Source: Owenia fusiformis
Taxonomy: Eukaryota > Annelida > Polychaeta > Sabellida > Oweniidae
Assembly: GCA_903813345.2 (NCBI GenBank)
Contig: CAIIXF020000010.1
Coordinates: forward strand, 31,588,425-31,652,424
Direction of reading: 5' to 3'
Length of the DNA stretch: 64,000 bases
A program made the position numbers and the translations under genes. This document shows, piece after piece, positions 58,926-64,000 of the stretch. The first letter of the stretch is position 1. Every line of letters starts with the position of its first letter. The notes under the pieces were generated by a model. The model had not been told where the DNA came from. It saw only the letters and a list, made by a program, of their open reading frames with translations, and made no database searches.

Positions 58926-59710
58926 GTAGTGACCCATCCTTTAAGTTACAATTTTAATTTCCTCTAAAATGTGTTCCCCAGTAATTTCCTTACAAAATAA
59001 TACAAACCGCAAGCAGATTCGACTATTTTTTCCAGATATATGATTGATTGAGCTTACCTACCTCCTTTCTGCAACAATGTGTTTTCCTATGATCTTGACT
59101 GCAATGAGACCCTATGACTGGATGTATTGGAAGGTGTCTAGATTGAGCTGGGGGAGTACTAAAGAGCTGAATGAGGTATTTCTGGAAAGCAAATTTTGCC
59201 TAGAGTCAATTTTTGTAATTAAAAATACTAAAAATCAATTGCCTTAATTTATGCGCATATTTAATTAGCACAGGGTAGATTTTTTTCTAAAAAGTGCTTA
59301 CTCGACATTTTTACGAGAAATTGCATGGACAAATATGACATTTGACATCACCAAATGATAGAACAGTTCATTTGCTATTAATTACATATGCTAATTGTAA
59401 TCATTAATTGCTAGGATGTGTTTACAGAGACATCTTTAAAAGGAAGGTTACACTAAAATTGTAATTTTCTCCGAATATTGTCATTCTACCCTTTGGATAT
59501 TTATCAAATTCATCAAAGTAAACAGAACAATTCATGGATGCATTATAGATCTTCCAGTAGATAAGTGATCTGAGTGTACATTAGATCATTTAAAAGATAA
59601 GAATATGCATAATCAGGTATTAGCACAAACTTAACTAGATTGTCAGTAAGTCAACTTGAAGCAACAGTGAACAGCTAAAATATATACAAATCAAGAAATA
59701 ACTCTGCTTT

Positions 59711-59722
59711 TTCATTTCTAGG
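59711..59722 (+). promoter_or_regulatory. Putative 3' splice site before the transposase ORF
   Basis: TTTTTCATTTCTAG followed by GTCTGCTC and ATG at 59735. A pyrimidine tract plus AG 12 bases before the start suggests a spliced 5' leader, possibly from the left direct repeat. Confidence 0.5.
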
Positions 59723-59734
59723 TCTGCTCTTACC

Positions 59735-61816
59735 ATGGCCAAGGGGAGGGGCATTCGTGGAAAGTTCAAATACATCAATAAAGGCAGTTTCCAAAAGAAT
59801 CATGAGAAGGTAGAACCATTCAGCAGTAGTAAGGAGCTCAGAGATAACCTACCACCAAGGAAGATACATAGACTTTCTAAGGATATGCATGATCTTGTTT
59901 TAAAGCAGTTTGGAGAAGCATATGTACAGCCTGACATTCATGGCAACAATGGGTCTTCAATGGTTCTGAGACCTAAACCAGCTGAACCAGAGCCTCATGA
60001 AAAATATACAATTAGAGATCATCCTAATTCTATTCCAGATGAGAACATCATTGTAAGTCAGAATCTTTTATTAGTTATGATGAATTCAGTTTTCACAGCA
60101 CATTCTAGCCATAAGCCAGAGAGGAAATGTATGGGGGACCTTACCTTTAACAATAAGATACCCTTTGGCTTGTGTTGGAAAGTAGCATTTCAATGTGAAA
60201 AATGTAACTTCATATCTCCCTTATATCAATTGTATGAAGAAGTTGAATCTGAGGGTAAAAAAGGTCGTAAAGCGGCAAAGTTAAATACTCAGGTAGCAGT
60301 TGCTCTACAAGAGGTCCCAATAGGTATAGAAGGATTCAGAAAAATTTTGGCCACATGTAACATTAAACCCTCTTCATCATGGGGTATGCATAAGATGAGT
60401 TCTAATGTCAGTAAAGTCACGCAAGAAATCTGTGATAAAGATTTAGAAAAAAGATGTAAGCAAATCATTGATATCAATAAAATGCGCGGAGTAAATGATG
60501 ACCAACAGAATCAAGTGTCAATATCAACCGATGCCATGTATGACAGTAATGTTTTAGGAGACAGGTCCAAAATGGGGCAGCATGCCACAAGGGCAGTTAG
60601 CATTGCAACTGAAAATAATACATCAAAAATGCAGATCTTGTCATATAGCTTCAAGAACAAATCTTGTTGGAGAGGGGCTGCCTTAAGATCTCAGGGTTTC
60701 CCGGTAAAGTGTCCAGGTCATGAAAACTGCTCTGCCAACATGAATCGCGCGCACGCATTTACAGAATATGACATGGGTCATGAAATCGCATCGAAATTAG
60801 ACAAGGCAGAATTAAATGTAGGGTATATAACAACAGATGGTGATGCAAAAGGTTCTAAGGGAGTGCAGGATTATTATAAGAGTAAAAGAAATCACAGGGT
60901 AAAAAGATTGTCTGATAGAATTCATAAAGAGCAATTGCAATACACAAAAGGAGTCAATACTCAGTTCAGCAGGAATATGTTTGAGGGGACCATAAAGGAA
61001 TGTGGGAAGCTCCAAAAAGCATTCATGAAGGATGTCAAATATAGATGCAGCACTATTACCAGAAATTTGGCTAAAAAACACCATGATCTGACTCTGGCTG
61101 CTTCAACATTTACTCTCATCCATATATGTAAGAGCATTATTCACTGCTATGATGGCCGCCATGACATTTGTAAGAAAAAATTCAATGGCTGTGAAGGGAA
61201 AGCAGGTAATAATTGGTTAAAAAGATCAATTTTTCTGAAGGCTTGTGGCTTGAATGAGACAAATATCAACATGACTGATGAAGATAAAGACAAACTTCGT
61301 GAGATTGTAGAATTACGCCTCGGACCAGATGCCATTGAACAGACTAGATACAATACACACACCAACAAGTGTGAGTCAGTAAATGCTGTTATCAACAAGA
61401 CTCTCCCAAAACGCAATGTTTATTCTGCAACTGCATATGGACGGCTTACATCAGCCATATTGCAAGTCAATCATGGTCTGGGCAATAGCACTCATCTAAA
61501 ATTGAAATCTCTTAGAGCAAGCCTACCCAAAGGATCTTCTGCCAGTATCGCAATCCACAAAATGCAGAGAAGAGCTATGTATTTTAAAAAATACAAAACC
61601 AGGAGATATGTTAGGTCAAATAGAGCATTTCATAAAGCTTATCATCTCAATGAGTATTTCAGGGCAGCAGATGAGAAAAAACAAATTGATTACATGAAAT
61701 ATCAGTTGGATCGAAGACCGATTCTGAAGGGCGACCACAATTATGCTGCCCCACCCCCCCGCTTCTCCCCTAGACGGGCTGACCACACCTATGCATTGAG
61801 GAAAGTAGGTAAATAG
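59735..61816 (+). CDS. Mutator-like DDE transposase, intact
   Basis: 693 codons, single exon, ATG 59735 in a good context (ACCATGGCC) to TAG. The N-terminal third is basic (AKGRGIRGKFKYINKGSFQK). A zinc-ribbon-like CWKVAFQCEKC lies at about residues 145-155. The Mutator-like domain occupies about residues 80-600. Candidate catalytic residues are D266 (SISTDAMYDS), D368 (YITTDGDAKGSK) and E547 (NTHTNKCESVNAVI). Between the second D and E lies a Cys/His cluster (CYDGRHDICKKKFNGCEG), as in animal Mutator-type transposases. A proline-rich C-terminal tail (APPPRFSPRR) ends it. It would cut and join the element's ends in the nucleus. No stop or frameshift, so it may be active. Family identity rests on motif recognition, not on a search. 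Confidence 0.8.
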   Translation: MAKGRGIRGKFKYINKGSFQKNHEKVEPFSSSKELRDNLPPRKIHRLSKDMHDLVLKQFGEAYVQPDIHGNNGSSMVLRPKPAEPEPHEKYTIRDHPNSIPDENIIVSQNLLLVMMNSVFTAHSSHKPERKCMGDLTFNNKIPFGLCWKVAFQCEKCNFISPLYQLYEEVESEGKKGRKAAKLNTQVAVALQEVPIGIEGFRKILATCNIKPSSSWGMHKMSSNVSKVTQEICDKDLEKRCKQIIDINKMRGVNDDQQNQVSISTDAMYDSNVLGDRSKMGQHATRAVSIATENNTSKMQILSYSFKNKSCWRGAALRSQGFPVKCPGHENCSANMNRAHAFTEYDMGHEIASKLDKAELNVGYITTDGDAKGSKGVQDYYKSKRNHRVKRLSDRIHKEQLQYTKGVNTQFSRNMFEGTIKECGKLQKAFMKDVKYRCSTITRNLAKKHHDLTLAASTFTLIHICKSIIHCYDGRHDICKKKFNGCEGKAGNNWLKRSIFLKACGLNETNINMTDEDKDKLREIVELRLGPDAIEQTRYNTHTNKCESVNAVINKTLPKRNVYSATAYGRLTSAILQVNHGLGNSTHLKLKSLRASLPKGSSASIAIHKMQRRAMYFKKYKTRRYVRSNRAFHKAYHLNEYFRAADEKKQIDYMKYQLDRRPILKGDHNYAAPPPRFSPRRADHTYALRKVGK

Positions 61817-61831
61817 ATGGTATACATACCT

Positions 61832-62227
61832 TTAATAATTTAGGTGTAAGATACATTCTGGGTAGGGATCATGACCGATACAATTCCCCATATTTACACA
61901 AATCAATCTTGTGTTATTGATAGTATGGGGCTCAAGTGTCAAATGGTCAGGATTTATACAGCACCTATTGTGACATAGATGCGAGATGTCACCATCTAGA
62001 CCTATTTTCTCAGGGTAAGCAACAAGGTACGACACTCTGTGTGCACAGGTATTGGAAAATTTGGAAGATCCTGGCCATTTGACACTCAAGCGCCCATAGC
62101 CATCTTTCCTGACCCCCCCTCCCCAGAATGTACATTGTCCATTTGGGCTTGGCAGGCTCTGGGCCAATAATTTAGCCTTGTATTGGGTCACCCAAGCTTC
62201 TAATGCTTTGAAATAGAATAGGAACAC
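61832..62227 (-). CDS. I-PpoI-type His-Cys-box (His-Me finger) homing endonuclease, intact
   Basis: 131 codons, ATG 62227-62225, stop 61832-61834, convergent with the transposase. Order of motifs: C32 in NGQCTFWGG, then GYGRLSV and CAHRVSYL (residues 61-68), then ISHLCHNRCCINPDHLTLEP (81-100), N104, and a second zinc site C110, C116, H119, C125. By spacing, H83 corresponds to the general-base His and N104 to the metal-binding Asn of the I-PpoI family (21 residues apart in both). C85, C90 and H95 fit zinc site 1 together with C32. The family makes double-strand breaks at long, near-palindromic sites as a homodimer, normally to copy a mobile intron by homing. It is complete, close to family size, and shows no mutation in key residues. 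Confidence 0.85.
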   Translation of the reverse strand: MFLFYFKALEAWVTQYKAKLLAQSLPSPNGQCTFWGGGVRKDGYGRLSVKWPGSSKFSNTCAHRVSYLVAYPEKIGLDGDISHLCHNRCCINPDHLTLEPHTINNTRLICVNMGNCIGHDPYPECILHLNY

Positions 62228-62329
62228 ATTGAGAGAGCTAAATCAGTGAAAATTCCAATGAAAACCAGAGAATTAATTGAAAAATATGACCAAAGTTAAA
62301 AAAATTGAATTTCAGAATGGGCGATAATA

Positions 62330-62789
62330 GGGTTAACCCAACCAATTGTTATAACATGCGTATTCCCATACAAACGATCTGTCTTCCAGAGAAAACTAAG
62401 ATTTGTGGACATGTTTTGCTATCATGCCATCATACCCCAGTATGTCCTCTGTCAGTCAAAAAAGTTTGAATCAAAACTCCCCACGAAAATCAAAAGATCT
62501 CACCTGTTGAAGACGCCATCTATAGAAAATGTCAAAAAATGTCATTCTGATTTTGACAGATGGAGGCAGGTCAAAAAGGTCAAATTTTTTAAAGAAAATG
62601 CACCTTAATCACATCAAATCATGTCTTAGAGTTGGTCCATACATACACTTTTTCATTCATGTACTTACCAAAATCCAACCACTGGCCATGCTAATGTAAT
62701 TACAATAATTGGACTATATTTTTGTTTTTATAATGCCATCTATTCGTCTTCCCACTCGGCGGAAGGATCTAATGGTAGTGTGTCTCCTA
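62330..62789. repeat. 460-bp direct terminal repeat, right copy
   Basis: Identical to 58466-58925 and in the same orientation. It begins about 100 bp upstream of the endonuclease start on the opposite strand, so an antisense promoter here could drive that gene. Preceded by an A-rich stretch (AAAGTTAAAAAAATTGAAT). Confidence 0.9.
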
Positions 62790-62790
62790 C

Positions 62791-62796
62791 CCTGTA
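62791..62796. repeat. Candidate target-site duplication, right (CCTGTA)
   Basis: Copy of 58459-58464 immediately outside the right direct repeat, offset by one C. See the left copy for the caveat. Confidence 0.45.
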
Positions 62797-63345
62797 ATCT
62801 CTTTATATAGGTTAGCGAGAGCGCTGCGCCTGCGCAGTTTTAAATTTTGGCGCACACTTTAACATTGTACACGATCGGGGCATATGATGTTTAATTAAGT
62901 TATATGGCATTTGTCCAGTAGTTTGAGTTAATGCGAAACAGTGTACGACCCTTGTATGTGTATGTGAATGAAAATTAATCATGAAAGGCAAGCCATGATC
63001 TGTCCGCATTAGACAATTTAAGTTTCACATATAATAATACGAGTTTTCCGTCATAAAGTTCAAGGATGGTGCAAGGCCTTATATATGAAGTGGATCATAT
63101 TCATGAAGTGATTCATGTTCACATGAAAAAAACATTTTGGTTTGGTTACATGAATACTTTCATGGATGTTTTATGAACGCAAATGAAATATTGTTGCAAA
63201 CTGAATAAACCTAGGATATATATTTGACATCATAAAGGGATAGAAAAGACAACATGCTTATTTTGTGATCTATTTTTCTCGTTCTAGCTTTAGATGATGT
63301 TAGTAATGAATAGTTTTGTTATTGCCTTTTTATTGCTCATATATA
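62797..63345. other. Non-coding stretch
   Basis: Contains a short G+C-rich patch GAGCGCTGCGCCTGCGCAG (62819-62837). No gene seen; the minus frame 63009-62812 has no support. Confidence 0.35.
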
Positions 63346-64000
63346 CAGGGCGTACAAAAACGCAACAAGTAGTTATCTCTTAAAATCACAAAACTAGCGA
63401 TGACTGCATCAATTTCATTCAATATACCATAAAGCCCGTCCCTCCACTTTGCAATAGCATGTCATTCATTCAAATGTGGTCATGGTTGGGTTAGAAATCC
63501 TTCCATTTGCACAGTGGGTCAAAATCGGCTCTGGGCCAAGTTTCGATAGAGCAAACTCAGACGTCTCCTGACTTGAATTGTTGTGAATTTTTCTTTTGGG
63601 GCTATCCCAAGAGCATCTGTGCACACAATTCCTCCACCAGATATTGCAAAACTTCGAGAAAGAATTGCTCATGGGCTGCTTTCTCTGCTTCGGCCAGCCA
63701 TCACTCTCTGTGAATGAATGACATTCCATTGCAAAGAGGAGTAATTTGGTTTTTTTTGGCACATTGAATGAAAAGAATTCAGTCGTCATTGGTTTTATGT
63801 TTTCTTTCAATATTGCATTGCACCCCGTACACTGACTTTTGCGATGTTTATAAATTGGTCCGAAGCTAATTGTTGTCCAGTTTGCAAAAGAATGATTACT
63901 CGCCCAAACATGACCCAATATCAACGAATGATATATCATTGTAAAGAGGAGACATGTATGTTGATATAACGAGCAAGTTCAAGAAAGCAATTTGAGCGAA
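63346..64000. mobile_element. Mariner/IS630-like element, left part (cut by the window end)
   Basis: Starts with CAGGGCGTACAAAAACGC after TA (63344-63345), a typical TA-inserting terminus. It contains a decayed transposase C-terminus (see next entry). An inverted pair, CTTTGCAATAGCATGTCATT (about 63450) and its complement near 63715-63737, indicates internal rearrangement. The right end is outside the window. Confidence 0.6.
63500..63720 (+). pseudogene. DDE transposase C-terminal fragment, mariner/IS630 type
   Basis: The plus strand reads SPDLNCCEFFFWGYPK, the signature around the last catalytic acidic residue of mariner-like transposases (SPDLxPxDxFLWGxLK). In a shifted frame it reads NFERIAHGLLSLLRPAITLC, the following helix. 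The upstream catalytic region is missing and frames are broken. The overlapping 157-codon minus-strand frame is a shadow. Confidence 0.6.

Larger units (their letters stand above)
58465..62790. mobile_element. Direct-repeat-bounded Mutator-like transposon carrying a homing endonuclease
   Basis: A 4.3-kb unit delimited by identical 460-bp direct repeats (58466-58925, 62330-62789). CCTGTA lies just outside at 58459-58464 and 62791-62796, a candidate 6-bp target duplication. It holds two intact genes: a plus-strand DDE transposase and a minus-strand His-Cys-box endonuclease. Their stops are 15 bp apart. No reverse transcriptase, integrase, tRNA-primer site or polypurine tract is present, so the long direct repeats are not LTRs of a retrotransposon. 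No terminal inverted repeat is visible at the outer ends, unlike normal Mutator elements. The interior 58926-59734 has no coding but ends in a good 3' splice site. Confidence 0.75.

Noticed and set aside
59044-59247. First coding exon of the transposase
   Set aside because: The 67-codon frame has no donor in phase with the main ORF that I could confirm, and the main ORF has its own strong ATG after a 3' splice site.
58466-62789. LTR retrotransposon
   Set aside because: Direct repeats look like LTRs, but there is no TG...CA end, primer site, polypurine tract, gag, protease, reverse transcriptase or integrase. The gene present is a DDE transposase of Mutator type.
63466-63939. 157-codon minus-strand gene
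   Set aside because: The opposite strand carries a recognisable mariner transposase C-terminus, so this frame is a shadow.

Overview
The window is nuclear DNA of an invertebrate animal. It is AT-rich and intron-bearing, with weak long ORFs, GT-AG splice signals, C2H2 zinc-finger and Ly6/uPAR exons, and a very high load of DNA transposons, foldback elements and LINE fragments. I cannot name the species. A marine deuterostome or lophotrochozoan fits best, as inference only. No bacterial or viral block was seen.

Host genes: three paralogous Ly6/uPAR-type three-finger, probably GPI-anchored proteins are spread over the window. Ly6-A is on + (exons 5250-5362, 16605-16820, 20609-20802). Ly6-B is on - (43333-43223, 42430-42212, 41588-41436). 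Ly6-C is on - (58014-57890, 56629-56414; third exon not found). All three share the same phase-1 architecture and a similar 5' UTR with an acceptor just upstream of the ATG. Inside the large first intron of Ly6-A lies a minus-strand C2H2 zinc-finger gene (14413 down to 8897). Convergent to it is a second gene or pseudogene (6520-7188). The two start from inverted copies of the same promoter and first exon.

Repeats, left to right: foldback element (1-829); partial mariner-like copies; GC-rich tandem repeat (8.0-8.7 kb); mariner-like and MULE-like non-autonomous elements (10.3-12.7 kb); a Crypton-type recombinase fragment (15.2 kb) among palindromic hairpin repeats; nested TIR elements (17.0-20.2 kb); LINE fragment (20.9-21.9 kb); a three-level nest (23.2-28.3 kb); Gypsy and LINE fragments (28.4-29.3 kb); a CGGCCGG-rich TIR element (31.3-33.3 kb); a 5'-truncated LINE with a 14-bp target duplication (35.3-38.66 kb); a TIR element full of internal repeats (44.6-46.7 kb); a 6.5-kb structure with 0.9-kb inverted arms (48.2-54.7 kb); an array of palindromes (57.1-57.5 kb) in Ly6-C intron 1; and a mariner-like fragment at the right edge.

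The most unusual object is at 58459-62796. It is a 4.3-kb element bounded by two identical 460-bp DIRECT repeats and a candidate 6-bp target duplication. It encodes an intact 693-aa Mutator-like DDE transposase and, tail to tail with it, an intact 131-aa I-PpoI-type His-Cys-box homing endonuclease. I know of no described transposon with this combination. The element looks recent and possibly active.
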